Shown one piece after another: positions 20,575 through 32,966 of a stretch of DNA of 64,000 nt. Source of the DNA: Porodaedalea pini (lineage: Eukaryota > Basidiomycota > Agaricomycetes > Hymenochaetales > Hymenochaetaceae); assembly GCA_002794775.1 (NCBI GenBank), contig NBAY01000002.1, positions 1-64,000 of the forward strand, in the 5' to 3' direction. Position 1 is the stretch's first letter; every line of letters begins with the position of its first letter. A program made the position numbers and the translations under genes. The notes under the pieces are model-generated. The model made no database searches, was not told the origin of the DNA, and saw nothing but the letters and a program-made list of their open reading frames with translations.

Positions 20575-22279
20575 TCATAATACCGTTTCCTTCTCGTTCC
20601 CAATCTTCACTTCCATCTCCGCAATGATAGTCTCAGTCTTCTCAGGCTCGACCTTTATACCAACCTTCTCCAGATCGTGTCTTACCATCAGCGCGTTCTC
20701 CCTCGGAACCTCATGTACTGAACCGCCCTTCTCGTCTCCCATAGCCCTTTGTATCGGTGGAGCCGGCTTTTTCGGTTGCAACGGACGGAAGTATGGCTGT
20801 GCTAGCCAGCGAGGTAGGATACGCAAACCCGACGTCTCATCGAGTGTTACAAGTTCCCTCAACTGCACCTCCCCACTCCGCACGCTCTCTATCTCAGGTG
20901 CTACACGAGTCTCCACCTCCCGGACAATCACCTCGTACTCATCAAGCAGAGTGTTTTTATCCTTCCTCGTGCTGATGCATCCCAACTGTGCACGCAGATC
21001 TGTGAAGGCGCCAAGTGCGGGCCGGAGTAGCTTAAAGAGGTGGCCCTTGATCGCACTTGTGTGTGTCGGCGTGCGCAGTGCGCGCACGATACTGAGATAC
21101 TCGAGCGCGAGCACCGTGACAGGAAGGTATGCACCAGTGTCATCAGGAAGTGTGAAGAAGGCACATGGAGGGTGCGAATGCATGATCGATAACGGGTCGG
21201 ACGTAGATGAAGATTCGAGAGCGGTGGCGTCGAGCAGGATAGTTGGATTATAAAGGTTGCCTTCAGCAGTCATGACGGCGTCGGCGCCAGTCGCGTCAAG
21301 ACAGCGTTGGATATCGCCATGGAAGAGAATGTTGCCGTTCGCAAAAACAGGAACGGAAACCGCCTCCTTGACAGCGCGGATTTTGTCCCAGTCTGCTAAG
21401 TCCTACGCCATATTTAGTTCCAGGAATGAAGAAAAGAGATGTTTGGAACGTACAGTGTTATGACCCCTTTGTTCTCGCGTCCGCCCGTGACACGTCAAGA
21501 TCTGTGCACCTGCGCGCTCCATCATTTTCGCATACTCTACGGTTTTTTCGACTGTTGGGAAGACGCGAAATTTCGCAGTCACAGGGATCGACAAGTTTTC
21601 ATGCAAAATATTAACTAACGAAATGTCAATAAAATGCACAACATCGTAAAAGATAGCTTTGCATACTAAGACGAGAAACCAGATCCCAGTCGTCCTGCAG
21701 GTAGCATCCATAACGCCCTCTCCTGGCAATATCCTGGGGGCAGCCAAAATTGATGTCTACGGCATCGCAATGCGATTCAACGAGCTTCGCAGCCTTCAGG
21801 AGCTGGTCTGGGTCATTTGCGGCAAATTGAACGATGAGCGGCCGATCGTGTGCGCCGCCTTCTTCGCCGTGAATCAAGTTGAACGCTTGCTCCTTGTAGC
21901 TCTTATGCTTATCCTCAGAGAACATCTAACACCATTCTTAGACTTCGTAATGCACTGAAGGAAAGAGGCCGTACCCGAGCGTTGATCATCGGCGTGTATA
22001 TCAGCTATACAGTCTTTCAGACATTCATCGGCTTCATCGTATACACTTCGATCAAATCACCAACCTGAGCCCCATATCGACGGGACAGTATCCTCCAAGG
22101 CTATCGATCTTCGTCGATACTGGAAAAGTAGCAGAATGAGTAACGCTGCTTACTAGCTCGCTCTGGTCGACCATTGGCGCGACGACAAGTTTGGGGCTGC
22201 CGAGGACATCCCTGTACAAGTTATCGCCTGAGAGTTTTCGTCGTTTCGGATGGCGCTCGTCGGAAAGTATACCAGGCAT
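20575..22279 (-). CDS. DUS1: tRNA-dihydrouridine synthase Dus1
   Basis: Flavoenzyme that reduces uridines 16/17 in the tRNA D-loop. The minus-strand ATG at 22279 opens [15 protein letters not shown]. Small exons then give [36 protein letters not shown] and [15 protein letters not shown]. The core has [18 protein letters not shown], then [20 protein letters not shown] with the catalytic Cys, VTAKFRVF, and [13 protein letters not shown] for FMN/tRNA contact. The second half, after an intron near 21400-21450, has [20 protein letters not shown] and [15 protein letters not shown] long C-terminal extension contains PPIQRAMG. Introns sit at ~22143-22100, ~22070-21990, ~21960-21930 and within 21650-21430. 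All key motifs are intact. Confidence 0.9.
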
Positions 22280-22689
22280 AACCCTATACGTCTGGCGGTA
22301 CAGAAGAGAGCGCAGAGAGCGCAGAGGAGAGAAGGCGAGAATCGTGGCGGTAGGTTACAAGTCCAAATGCGGCTATCGCTTACTCTAGATCTAGCTCAAA
22401 GTAGTCTCACGGTCTGATCTCTACTCGTGGGGATCGGCGTTGCGCGTTAGAAATGCGTGCCTCGTTTTTTTTAGTCGGAGTGTAAATATGCACCTAATAC
22501 AGAAATTTGTGGCAACACATTTATCGAAAGTTTTGTGAGACCGATTAGAAATTCTACTGGCAGTTTCCCGGACAGATTATGTTGGAATAAAGTTGTGAGA
22601 TTTAAGATAAGATATTAAGAAGCCTCGAGGGAAAGTCCCCAGGGTCGATCAGTTGATTATTGTGCTTCTGCCAATGCTTATTTGTGCAG
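22280..22689. other. AT-rich intergenic edge of the transposon stack
   Basis: No gene. The sequence changes from GC-balanced near DUS1 to AT-rich and CpG-poor at about 22440 onward, marking entry into the decayed nested region. Confidence 0.5.
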
Positions 22690-23280
22690 CAGTGGCACTA
22701 AGAATTATCTACAGGATTACTAGTAATACTAGTACAAACCAAGTTATCATACCTATCTAATGCATTAAGTAGTTCCATTAATTTATCTGCCTTTTTCTTT
22801 AGTTTGCTGTCTATAGGTATCTGGGTATCTGATGTCCTAAGTTTGTCCAATTGATCCTTCAACTGCAGCACAGTCCTTTTTTTCACAAGCTCTTGATTGC
22901 ACTGAATAACAATTGCATCGAGTTGTTCTTGTTGTTCTGACTTCTTCTGGGCTCAAACTTTGTCCTTCTGTCATTTGCTGGCAATATCCTCTATGTGCTC
23001 CTCAAAAATCTTTTGGCGGTGTTTTTCCTTGAGTCCCATGGCATCCCTATCCCATGCTTCCTTCCAGAGGAACACTGCATGCTCATGTCTGGTAAATTTT
23101 GCATCTATAAATTTCTGGGTATCATTTCGTCAAAACCTAAAGATTGAGTTGAATAATTTAATAGTTCCTGTTGGATTTTTTCGAGCAAAAGCTCTGTATG
23201 CACCAAGGGTGCCTTCATTCACATCATTAGTTGGTGGCATCCATGCAATCTCTTGTTCACCTTCATTAAGTACCACTATC
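22690..23280 (-). pseudogene. gene N, 3'-terminal piece
   Basis: C-terminal part of the gene split over 22690-46099. Reading minus from 23280 gives VVLNEGEQEIAWMPPTNDVN and EGTLGAYRAFARKNPTG, then a basic helical tail with ERQRK-like repeats (KLKKKADKLMELLNALDRY). At least three in-frame TGA codons replace likely CGA (before RNDTQKF, and in ASK-stop-QKDKV-stop-AQKK). The segment after WMPPTNDVNEG matches what I recall of an unnamed protein family common in agaricomycete genomes. TSD copy CTATC is at 23276-23280. The function is unknown. Confidence 0.75.
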
Positions 23281-23351
23281 TGTTAGAGTACAAACATGTA
23301 CTCAACAATCACTTAGCCATCACACCTACAAATGACATAGATGGAGGCCAA
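23281..23351 (+). repeat. LTR2a, left segment (solo LTR of a second LTR family)
   Basis: Begins TGTTAGAGTACAAACATG directly after the duplicate CTATC (23276-23280). It is cut at 23351 by copy C. The three LTR2a segments (23281-23351, 29638-29983, 36951-37031) together make ~488 bp once the two inner target duplicates are counted once, and align in inverse orientation with LTR2b (38425-38913). Strand is a guess from a TATAAA in the middle segment. Confidence 0.85.
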
Positions 23352-23792
23352 TGTTAGGACTCAAACTTTCCCCTTTTCTTTTATTTCCTCCTTTTACTAT
23401 TTCTTTTCCTTTAATCACTCCTTTTCATTATATTTAACTGTCTTTTCAATCATTTCCCATACTCCCTTGCACCTGACCTTCATTTGTTCCATTCCGCTCT
23501 TTTATGTAATCTTAGATAATTGGGCAACCGGTTCTCACAAGGTGATCACTGTATATAAGGAAGAGGAATCGCATCTGAACACCTGTTCTGCTTTTCCTCT
23601 TACATCTGTGATGACCTAGGTGAGACTGCATCCCCCTCCTGTAGTAGAGTACTTTGTATTAATCCTCTTACCTCTATGACAATCTAGTTTGAGTGCAGCA
23701 TGTCCTGAGCCCCTGCTCAAGTATAGCACGTCCCAGATGACAGTTAGCTGAGGCCTGCCCCGTTTGAGCGCTACCTGAACTCCCACCTAACA
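23352..23792 (+). repeat. 5' LTR of copy C
   Basis: 441 bp, TGTTAG...CTAACA. TATATAAGG and GTTCTGCTTTT are kept, and the interior next to it starts TAAAAGCAGAACC (primer-binding site 23794-23804). Long form with two CCTCTTACM repeats. Confidence 0.9.
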
Positions 23793-24457
23793 TAAAAGCA
23801 GAACCCCATCTAGGCTCATCTTCAGCATATGTTGTTGCTGTCAACTTGCCTTCACTCGGTCTAGAGGAGCTCTCCCCTTGATGGACTTGACATGTAAACT
23901 CCCTGAACGACAACCCTCAACCCTGCCCAGACATTTTTGGATGTTCATGAATTATGTAAACACCCCCAACTGACTTTCCTGGCCCTGGCTCTCTGCCTTA
24001 GTCTCTGGTGGAGAATGCACCTGATGTGGATGTGGGTAACCAGACAAGTACAGACATTGTCAATGTTATCATTTGTCATCTCATTCAGCTCATTCTGCCT
24101 TGTCATCAACTTCGCCGATGAACCCGTTCAACGTTAGCATAATCCCACTTCAAATGAACAACTAATTCTGGTTCCTCTGCCATCTTAGCCAAGATAGATC
24201 TCACAGAGGAACAACAATGGGCTCTTCCCTCATCGTTGTGATATAACCCTGACCATGCCTCATACATTGCGACTGACAACCAAGGTGTCATCTACGACAT
24301 CTGGTGGAGTGACATTAGGAAGGCCTGGTACTCAACCAATGACAGAGCACGTAGAACCAGGTGGGCCTCTCGTACACCATCATTGCCTGCAGTCTCGACA
24401 TCCTTGGTTATCCTCCCTCACAACCTAGGAGGTTATTGCATGCCATGCTGAGACTCA

Positions 24458-25597
24458 TTGCCACCAACTCCTCCAGAACCTTTAATGCACATGCCCATGC
24501 CTATGATGTTGACAGAATTCAGCCAGCAGCAGCTACAACAGATTGCCATAGTAGTCGCTGCAGTGTTCACCCATCAGGCGGCAAACACCCTGGCTGGCCA
24601 AGGAACCACCCTGGCCCCCAATATTGACGTTGCCCGGCCACATGAATTTGCTGGTGGTGACGATTACCTCAATTTTAAGCGTGAAGTCCTCCTCTTTGTC
24701 TCAGTGAACCTGGGGAAATTTCCAACCTCGGCGAGCAAAATCTACCTCGCGCTCTCATATTTGAAGGGAGGCAATGCATCGACATGGGCACAAAACTATG
24801 TTGAAGAATTCATGAAGAATGGCACAGTCAATCTGATGGAGACCTGGATAAAATTCCAGGAGCATCTGGACACATCATTCAATGATCCAAACCACAAGGC
24901 AAAGGCACTTGCAAAGATGCACATGTTGACCCAGAAGGACATCACGGCAGACGAGTTCTTCCAGAAGTTCAATGTCTTATGCACAAAGGCAGGCATGACA
25001 GACATCGCACATGACTTCAACATCTGTATCCAGCTTCAACAGGCCTTGAACCTTGAAGTGGTCCGAGGGGTCCTGCGATCGACTCTGGTCCTGATGACGT
25101 ATGAGGTGTGGAAAAAGAAGGCCATTGAGATCAACCACGTTGAACAGCAGGTACATGACATCCAGAAAGGGCATTTCAACTACCCTCAGCCACCTGTTCC
25201 TCCATGCCAACAAGTCGTGCAACTGCTCCTGGTTTGGCAACAGCCCAACACCCCCCACGTCGACAAGCGTGACGCAACTGGCATGACCTTTGGTGGTGCC
25301 GGCCAACCGATGGATGTCTCAATGAATGAGGTGCAATGACGAGGGGCATGCTGGCTTTGTAAACAGCCAGGCCATTACCGAGTGCAGTGCCCACAGGGCA
25401 GGCTGATCGTGCAGCAGATGCTACAGATGATAGATCCATCAGAGCTTCATCTTTTTGCAGACAAGCTCACAGCAATGAAGGAGTCAGTGTTCGAGGAAGT
25501 CATAGACACTCAAAAGTTGACAGTGGAGGACTATGGGGGAGAGAGCAATGATGAAGAGGTCATCAATTTGCAGGATTTTGCGAATGGTCAGGCATAG
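24458..25597 (+). pseudogene. gag: gag of copy C, stop in the CCHC knuckle region
   Basis: Retrotransposon-gag core (GGDDYLNFKREVLLFVSVN; SYLKGGNASTWAQNYVEE) from the conserved Met region (MLTEFSQQQ) to 25339, where TGA interrupts. The site is CAA TGA CGA, against CAACGACGACGC in copies A and D, so it is a CGA to TGA change. The knuckle (CWLCKQPGHYRVQC) and the end of Gag follow to 25597. The slippery site is mutated from GGGTTTT to GGATTTT (~25573). Confidence 0.88.
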
Positions 25598-25638
25598 CCA
25601 CCAGGGCGACTGATCGAGAAGATCAAGGGGTTTCAATT

Positions 25639-28600
25639 TTGGACTCACTAAAATATAATCAACCACCTGTACAATACATAGATGTGAACGGCATTGATGG
25701 TTTTTCCAATTATAAAACCCTGACTGGTGTGAGTGATGGCAACAACGAGAACGAGAAATTGTTCATGAGGGGAACTGGCAGACGCCAGCTGGACCTTCTC
25801 CTGACTGTCAGACAAGAAGCAGGAAGGGAAGTGAGAGAGGTGGATGCACACGTGCTCATAGATTCGGGGTGTACTGGATCATGCATCAACACAGGGTTCA
25901 TTGAACGGTATGGGCTGGAGACGAAATGCTACATTCGTCCCCTCGCAGTGCTCAATGCTAATGGCACACCCAATGAGGCTGGCTTGATCAAGGAATACAT
26001 TGACATCAAACTAATTATCAGACACCATAAGGAAAGGATTGTGCTTGCAGTGACATTGCTCACATCATCAAACATTTTCCTAGGCTACAACTGGCTTCGA
26101 TGACACAACCCTGAGATTGACTGGTCATCAGGTTCAATTGAATTCACCTGTTGTCCAAACAAGTGCATGATGAAGGAGAGTGAAGTGAAAGAGATGAGAA
26201 GGATACGAGAAGTGTGAATGGACAAGGCATCCTGGCCCACATATCTCAATGACTATGCCAACATTTTCTTGAAGAAAGGATTCGAGAAGCTGCCTGAACA
26301 TCGACCATGGGACCACGTCATTGACCTGAAGCCTAACTTCAAGTCTAGCAACTGCAAGATCTATCTACTGATGCTGACTGAGCAACAGTCATTGAAGGAC
26401 TTCCTTGACAAAAATCTGAAGTCAGGCTGTATTCAAAAGTCGATCTCACTGATGGTGTTACCCTTCTTCTTCATCAAGAAGGCTGACAAGTCCCTATGCT
26501 CAATCCAGGATTACTGGAAACTCAATGAGGGTACGATCAAGAATAAGTATCCTCTCCCCTCATTGATGAACTGGTCAACAAGGTCAACAAGGCAAAGTTC
26601 ATCACCAAGCTTGACCTTCACTGGGGATATTACAACATCCAGATCCGAGAAGGTGATGAGTGGAAGGCAGTGTTCCACATGAACATGGGTCTCTTTGAAC
26701 CAATAGTGATGTTTTTCAGTCTTTGTAACATGCTGGCAACATTTCAGGCATTCGTCAACCACATCTTCAAGGACCTAATATATGCCAACCTGATCATTAT
26801 CTACCTAGATGACATCCTGATCCTCTCAGAAACCATCGAGGAACACATTGAGACATCAAGGCATGTACTTCAGATCCTTTGAGAGAATGGCCTCTACCTG
26901 AAACTAGAGAAATGCAAGTTCAACGTCAAGGTTGTCAAATACCTTGGTCACATCATCGGCAATAGAGAACTGAAGACTGACCCTGCAAAAATGGAAGCAA
27001 TCACTAGCTGGCCCGCTCCACAAAACCTCAAGGAACTTCAAAAGTTCCTTGGCATGGGCAACTGGCTTTGATAATTCATCAAGGACTACAGCAAGGTGGT
27101 CCAACTGTTGACATTGCTAACTAGAAAATCAGGCTGGAAGTAGGAGGAAGAGCAGCAGGTAGTGTTCAAGGAATTGAAGTGCCAGCTAAGCTCACCCCCC
27201 ATTCTCATGATTGCAAATGATGAGGGCCCTTTCCATGTCGAGGTAGACTCATCAAACTTCACGCTTGGAGGAGTGTTGCTGCAGAAGCAGGAAGGGAAGT
27301 GGAGGGTGATTGCCTATCGGTCAGAGGCACTACTACCTGCTGAGTGAAACTATGAGATCTATGACAAGGAGATGCTCATAATTGTCTCAGTGCTCAAGGA
27401 GTGGTGACAGTACCTCCTCAGTGCCTGCCACAAATTCAAGATCTGGTCTGATCCCACCAACCTTACATACTTCAGGTCAGTGCAGAAGCTGAGCTATTGC
27501 TAAGCTCGCTGGTGAACAGAACTCGAGGAATTTGACTTCCACCTTGAGCACAAGTCAGGGAAGACAATAGGCAAGGCGAACCTACTATCATGCAAGGCGG
27601 GCTACAACAAAGGCAAGGGTGACAATGATGGTGTTGTGTTCATCAAGGAGAAGTGGTTGAATTGTGGGGTGGTGAGGACATTGCGTGATGAAGTGTTGGA
27701 CCAAGTGGGTGAAGTGCAGAGGGTGCAGGACGAGTCGGAGAGGCCGATGGGACTGACAGAAGTTGACAGGCTGTGGCGGATGAAAGGAAAGGTATACATC
27801 CTGTCAACATTGAAGGAATTGGTGCTACGAGAGTGCCATGACTCCATCTTGGCAGGACATCCAGGAGTGTTGAAAATGGTGGAGCTCATGTGTTGTGACT
27901 TCTGGTGGGCCTCGATGTTCTCAGACATAAGATTGTATGTCCAAGGCTGCGATTGCTGCCAATGGACAAAGGCACTTAGAGTGTCAAGTTTGAGACCACT
28001 CTATCCAAATGTGGTGCCAGAGGGTCCTTGGGAAATTGTCACAGTTGATCTCATTGAAGAACTCCCAGATTCAAAAGGGCACAATGCCATTTGTGTCTTC
28101 ATAGACAGATTCTCGAAACAGATGCACACAATCCCAACGATGATGAAACTATCAGCAGAAGGCATGGTGCAACTGTACTGAGACCACATCTTTCGTCTGC
28201 ACAGTCTACCCAAGAAGATCATCCATGACTGGGGTACACAGTTCGATGCATTAATGATGAAGGAGCTGTACAAGCTCCTGCACATCGAGGGCAACCCATT
28301 GATGGTGTACCACCCACAGACAGATGGTCAAATGGAATGCGTTAACCAAGAGCTCGAACAGTACCTCCAACTCTTTGTTAACCACAGGCAATCGGATTGG
28401 AAAGACTGGCTCCCACTCATGGAGTTCATGTACAATAACTGCAAACACTCGGTAATGAAGATTTCTCCTTTCTTCATGAATACAGGACATCACCTGACAA
28501 GCTTTGATATGATATGAACCTCTTCCACCAACATGTCAGTGGAAGAATTCGCAAAGCACATCAAGGAAACACATTGTGTCGCAAAGGACAACCTGGTCAA

Positions 28601-29195
28601 GGCAGCAGAAGACATGAAATGCTACCATGACCAGACAGCAGGAGCATCAGTAGAGTACCAGACCAGTGACAAAGTCTTTCTCGATGGATGAAACATTGGC
28701 ATAGACTCACCCATGAAGAAGCTTGCCGACAAGTGTTATGGACCTTTCGAAATCCTCAACAAAGTAGGAGCAAGCACATACAAGCTCAAGCTCCTGAAGT
28801 GATGGAAAAAGGTTCATCCTGTCTTCAACAAATCCCTGCTGAAACCTGAAGTTGAACCATCCTTTGAGAGTCAGAAACAGCCACCACCATCACCACCGGA
28901 CATCATCAACAACAAAGAGGAATATGAGGTTGAGGAAATTCTAGACTTATGTCTGCACTGAGGGAAGCTGCAATACCTCATCAAATGGGTTGGATACAAT
29001 GAACCAACCTGGCAGCCTGAGACAGACTTTGGTGAGAATGCAAAGGAGGCAATTGCTGAATTCTATCGCAAGCATCCCGGTGCCCCTCAAAAACTTGATA
29101 TCTCTTGCCAATGACTCCATCCAATCTTTGTCGACACTGAGCCACATGACCGCAATCATGGTTGGTCGAGATGCCCAACATTGAGGGGAGGATAA
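25639..29195 (+). pseudogene. pol: pol of copy C, many nonsense codons
   Basis: Protease to chromodomain can be followed in order (DSGCTGSC, YLDDILI, FHVEVDSSNF, HHCC finger, integrase, KWVGYNEPTWQPE). In-frame stops occur at about 26101, 26215, 26881, 27069, 27344, 27406, 28179 and 28515. At nearly all of these the intact copies have a CG-containing Arg codon. There is also a frameshift near 26550-26575 and a stop in the C-terminal part near 28689. Integrase catalytic regions are altered as well (HDWGTQF for HDRGTQF). Confidence 0.9.
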
Positions 29196-29637
29196 TGTTA
29201 GGACTCAAACTTTCCCCTTTTCTTTTATTTCCTCCTTTTACTATTTCTTTTCCTTTAATCACTCCTTTTCATTATATTTAACTGTCTTTTCAATCATTTC
29301 CCACACTCCCTTGCACCTGACCTTCATTTGTTCCATTCCACTCTTTTATGTAATCTTAGATAATTGGGCAACTGATTCTCATGAGGTGATCACTGTATAT
29401 AAGGAAGAGGAATCGCATCTGAACACTTGTTCTGCTTTTCCTCTTACCTCCACAACAACCTAGGTGTGATTGCATCCCCCCTTCTGTAGTAGAGTACTTT
29501 GTATTAATCCTCTTACCTCCACAACAACCTAGTTTGAGTACAGCATGTCCCAAGCCCCTGCTCAAGTACAGCACATCCCAGATGATAGTCAGCTGAGGCC
29601 TGCCCCATTTGAGCGCTACCCAAACTCCCGCCTAACA
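29196..29637 (+). repeat. 3' LTR of copy C
   Basis: 442 bp, TGTTAG...CTAACA, preceded by a decayed polypurine tract GAGGGGAGGATAA. Closely similar to the 5' LTR (441 bp). Confidence 0.9.
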
Positions 29638-29983
29638 GCCAAGTGACATAGAGATTGGTGATTGGCAGACACAGGGTGAAGAGGGGAGGAGTCAAACATG
29701 CAAGCATCACAAATGATGATGTCAAGAGTAAGCAGCATAGATTAAATGAATATCAAGTAAAGGGCAATATGGGTGAACGAGCTACTTATATACTTGATGG
29801 CCATGTGATCTAACTACTATAAAGAGGGCAACATTCCTGGGAAATGGAATAGGATAGAACATCATGGAACATGATGAGTAAGGAGTGGATGATGTCACAT
29901 GCAACCATGTGCAAGGGTCACATGACTGATAAGTTAGGTGATGTCAATGAACGAGTGACTGAGGGAAAGGTCCAGTGGAGGAG
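29638..29983 (+). repeat. LTR2a, middle segment between copies C and E
   Basis: 346 bp between the GCCAA duplicate of C and the AGGAG duplicate of E (29979-29983). It aligns with the reverse complement of 38499-38850 (for example GGGGAGGAGTCAAACA and CTATAAAGAGG...ATTCCTGGGAAATGGAAT). It contains TATAAA near 29819. Confidence 0.88.
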
Positions 29984-30322
29984 TGTTAGGCGGGAGTCTG
30001 GGAGATGACTCAGACTGGGCAAGCCTCGGCTGACTGTCATCTGGGACGTGCTATACTCGAGCGGGGACTCAGGACATGCTGTACTCAGGCTAGGTCGTTG
30101 CAGAGGTAAGAGGAAAAGCAGAACAAGGAGTTCATGCAATTCCTGAGACCTTATATAGCAATGACCATGAGACTATATTACCTAATGTTACATAACCAAA
30201 CAGAATGGAACAAATGAAGGTCATGTGAAGGGAGTGTGGGAAATGATTGAAAAAGACGATTAAATATGGTGAAAAGAAATGATAAAAGGAAAATAAAAGA
30301 AAGGAAAAGTTTGAGTCCTGAC
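29984..30322 (-). repeat. 3' LTR of copy E
   Basis: 339 bp. The right end reads CTGACA instead of CTAACA. Short-form LTR with a single CCTCTTACC repeat. The polypurine tract (ACCCCCCCCTCAAGG on the + strand) abuts it at 30325-30339. Confidence 0.9.
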
Positions 30323-32069
30323 ATTACCCCCCCCTCAAGGTTGGGCGTCCCGACCAACCAAGATCGTGGTCATTTGGCTCAGTGTCGACGAAGAGTGGGT
30401 GAAGTCGTTGGCGTGGAATGTCGAGTTTTTGAGGAGCGTCGGGTTGTTTTCGATAGAAATCAGCAATCGCCTCCTTTGCATTCTCGCCAAAGTCTGTCTC
30501 CAGCTGCCAAGTCGGTTCGTTGTACCCGACCCACTTGACGAGGTACTGTAGTTTCCTTTGGTGCAGACGTGAGTCGATGATCTCCTGAACCTCGTATTCT
30601 TCCTCGTTGTCAACGATGTTGGGTGGCGGTGGTGGAGGTTGTTTCTAGCTTTTGAAAGATGGTTTGACAGCAGGTTTCAACAGGGCTTCGTTGAAGATGG
30701 GGTGGACTTTCTTCCATCACTTGGGGAGTTTGAGCTTGTACACGCTCGTGCCCACCTTGTTGATGATTTCAAAGGGTCCATACCACTTGTCTGCTAGCTT
30801 CTTTGTCGGTGCGTCTATGCTGATGTTCCGACCATCGAGGAATACCTTGTCGCCGGACTGGTACTCCACTGATGTCCCTGCTGTTCGGTTGTGGTAACGC
30901 TTCATGTCTTCAGCTGCCTTGATCAGGTTGTCCTTTGTGACACAATGAGTCTCCTTGATGTGCTTTGCAAATTCTTCCGCTGACATGTTGGCAGAGGAAG
31001 TCTGTACTGTGTCGAAGCTCATTGGGTGACGTCCGGTGTTCACGTAGAAGGGAGACATCTTTGTTGCTGAATGTTCGCGGTTGTTGTATGCGAACTCTGC
31101 AAGAGGGAGCCAGTCTTTCCAGTCCGATTGTCGATGGTCAACAAAGAGTCAAAGGTACTGTTTGAGTTCTTGGTTGACACATTCCGTTTGACCATCCATT
31201 TGTGGGTGGTACGCCGTTGACGGGTTTCCTTCAATGTGTAAGAGTTTGTACAACTCCTTCATCATTGATGCGTCAAACTGTGTGCCGCAGTCATGGATGA
31301 TCTTCTTCGGTAAGCTGTGGAGATGGAAAATGTGGTCACGATACAGTTGGGCCATGCCTTCCACTGACAATTTCATCGTTGTCGGGATCGCGTGCATCTG
31401 CTTTGAGAATCTATCTATGAAGACGCAGATTGCATTGTGTCCTTTCAAGTCCAGGAGTTCCCTGATGAGATCGACCGTAACAATTTCCCAAGGACCTTCA
31501 GGGACTGCATTCAGGTGAAGTGGCCTTGACCTCGACACCCTCAGAGCCTTTGTTTGCTGACAGTGATCACACCCTCAGACATACGCTTGGACGTCGGAGA
31601 ACATCAACGCCCACCAGAAGTCTCGACGGACAAGCTCCACCGTTTTTGACGCTCCTGGATGCCCAGCCAGTACTGAGTCGTGACACTCCCGCAACACAGA
31701 TTCCTTTATCATCGACGGGACATATACCTTGCCCTTCATTCACCACAAACCATCGACCTCCGTCATCCCTGTCGGCCTCTCCGACTCATTCTGCACCTTC
31801 TGTGCCTCACCCACTCGTTCCAACACCTCGTCACGTGACGTCCTCACCACCCCATGATTCAGCCACTTCTCCTTGATGAACATGATGCTGTCATTGTCAT
31901 CCTTGCCCTCATCATAGCCAGCCTTGTGCAACAGTAGGTCCACCTTGCCCATCGTCTTCCCCAACTTGTGTTCAAGGTGGAAGTTGAATTCCTCAAGCTC
32001 TGTCCGCCAGCGAGCTTGTTGATAGCTCAGCTTCTGCACCAACCTGAAGTAAGTGAGGTTGGCATGATC

Positions 32070-32966
32070 AGTGTAGATCCTGTGTATGGGTTGTTTAGGA
32101 TCAGTAGTTCGTTTGGGGACGTGTTTCCATTGAGTTTTGCAGTAAATATATGCTTGGTATGAGCACGGGAAAAACCCGGTACACGTCGGTACGCGTCAGT
32201 ACATGTCAGTATGTGTCAGTACGTGTCGGTACATGTCAATACTGTAAAGTGCTCAGGACCTGAAGTGAGTGTCGGTGCAGAGCTGGAATGAGTGGGATAT
32301 CAACTCCGGTACGAGACAATAGCAATAGCAGAGATGAGAAAGAGAATGAGACAAGAGATGAGACTGAAGATGAGGTTGCCACAAAACTAACTGTTGTGGA
32401 GACTGACTGCACGCATGGAAGCTGCCCTATCTGAGGGGAACTCTGTGGTAGTATTTCCTCCCCTTGCTACCTATGACAGGGAAGTCCCTAAATACAAGGT
32501 GCAAGAGATCTATCTACAGGAAAATTATTCCAAAGTGAGTATAATGTGCATACTGGGTGAAACATAGAGCGTCGGAGAGAAAACATTTGGAATGTAAGAG
32601 AAACATAGAAAATCAAAAGAAAACCTGTCCATGTGACAACTTCCCCATTTGCATTGGTCCATCATCCGGTCATATCGCAGCTCCACCGGAACTGAGATCC
32701 TCCAATCAGTGAGTCATCACCCATCATCGGGCAGATCTCCGGTACGCATCCCAACTGACTCTGATGACATAAGCTTTCCGGTACATCCCGAATTGCCAGG
32801 GGGATCTTCCTAGTGATCTGCTGATGTGATGTCGGGCAAATCATCCTGTGTCCGGTATGTGTCGGGCAAACCATTCTGAGTCTGGTATGCATCAATACTT
32901 GTTGGAACATGTGACTGATGGCCTCTAGAGGGATCTGCAGTGGTTGGCCGCTCGTCAGAACTCTAC
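32070..32966. mobile_element. unclassified ~0.9 kb insertion inside copy E pol
   Basis: Interrupts the RNase H motif IEIWSDHANLTYF between GGTTGGCATGATC and ATCGGACCAGATCTCG. The word ATC occurs on both sides (32067-32069 and 32967-32969), suggesting a 3-bp duplication. The ends are AGTGTAGATCC and GAACTCTAC, only weakly complementary. It contains a 10-bp tandem repeat and repeated CCGGTAC/GTACCGG words. No coding capacity or family is recognised. Confidence 0.7.
32178..32242. repeat. 10-bp tandem repeat, about 6.5 units
   Basis: Units of the form RGTAYRYGTC (GGTACACGTC, GGTACGCGTC, AGTACATGTC, AGTATGTGTC, AGTACGTGTC, GGTACATGTC), then AATAC. The period is exact; differences are nearly all transitions. 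Confidence 0.9.

Larger units (their letters stand above)
23352..29637 (+). mobile_element. Ty3/gypsy copy C, complete but heavily decayed
   Basis: 6.29 kb element with two LTRs, flanked by perfect 5-bp duplicates GCCAA (23347-23351 and 29638-29642). It lies inside LTR2a. gag and pol are recognisable throughout, but stops are scattered along them. It is poor in CpG and rich in TpG/CpA compared with copies A and D. Not capable of making Pol. Confidence 0.95.

Noticed and set aside
20624..21253. 209-codon plus-strand frame opposite DUS1
   Set aside because: Antisense shadow of the DUS1 coding exon.
30332..31876. Plus-strand open frames in copy E
   Set aside because: Antisense shadows of minus-strand pol.
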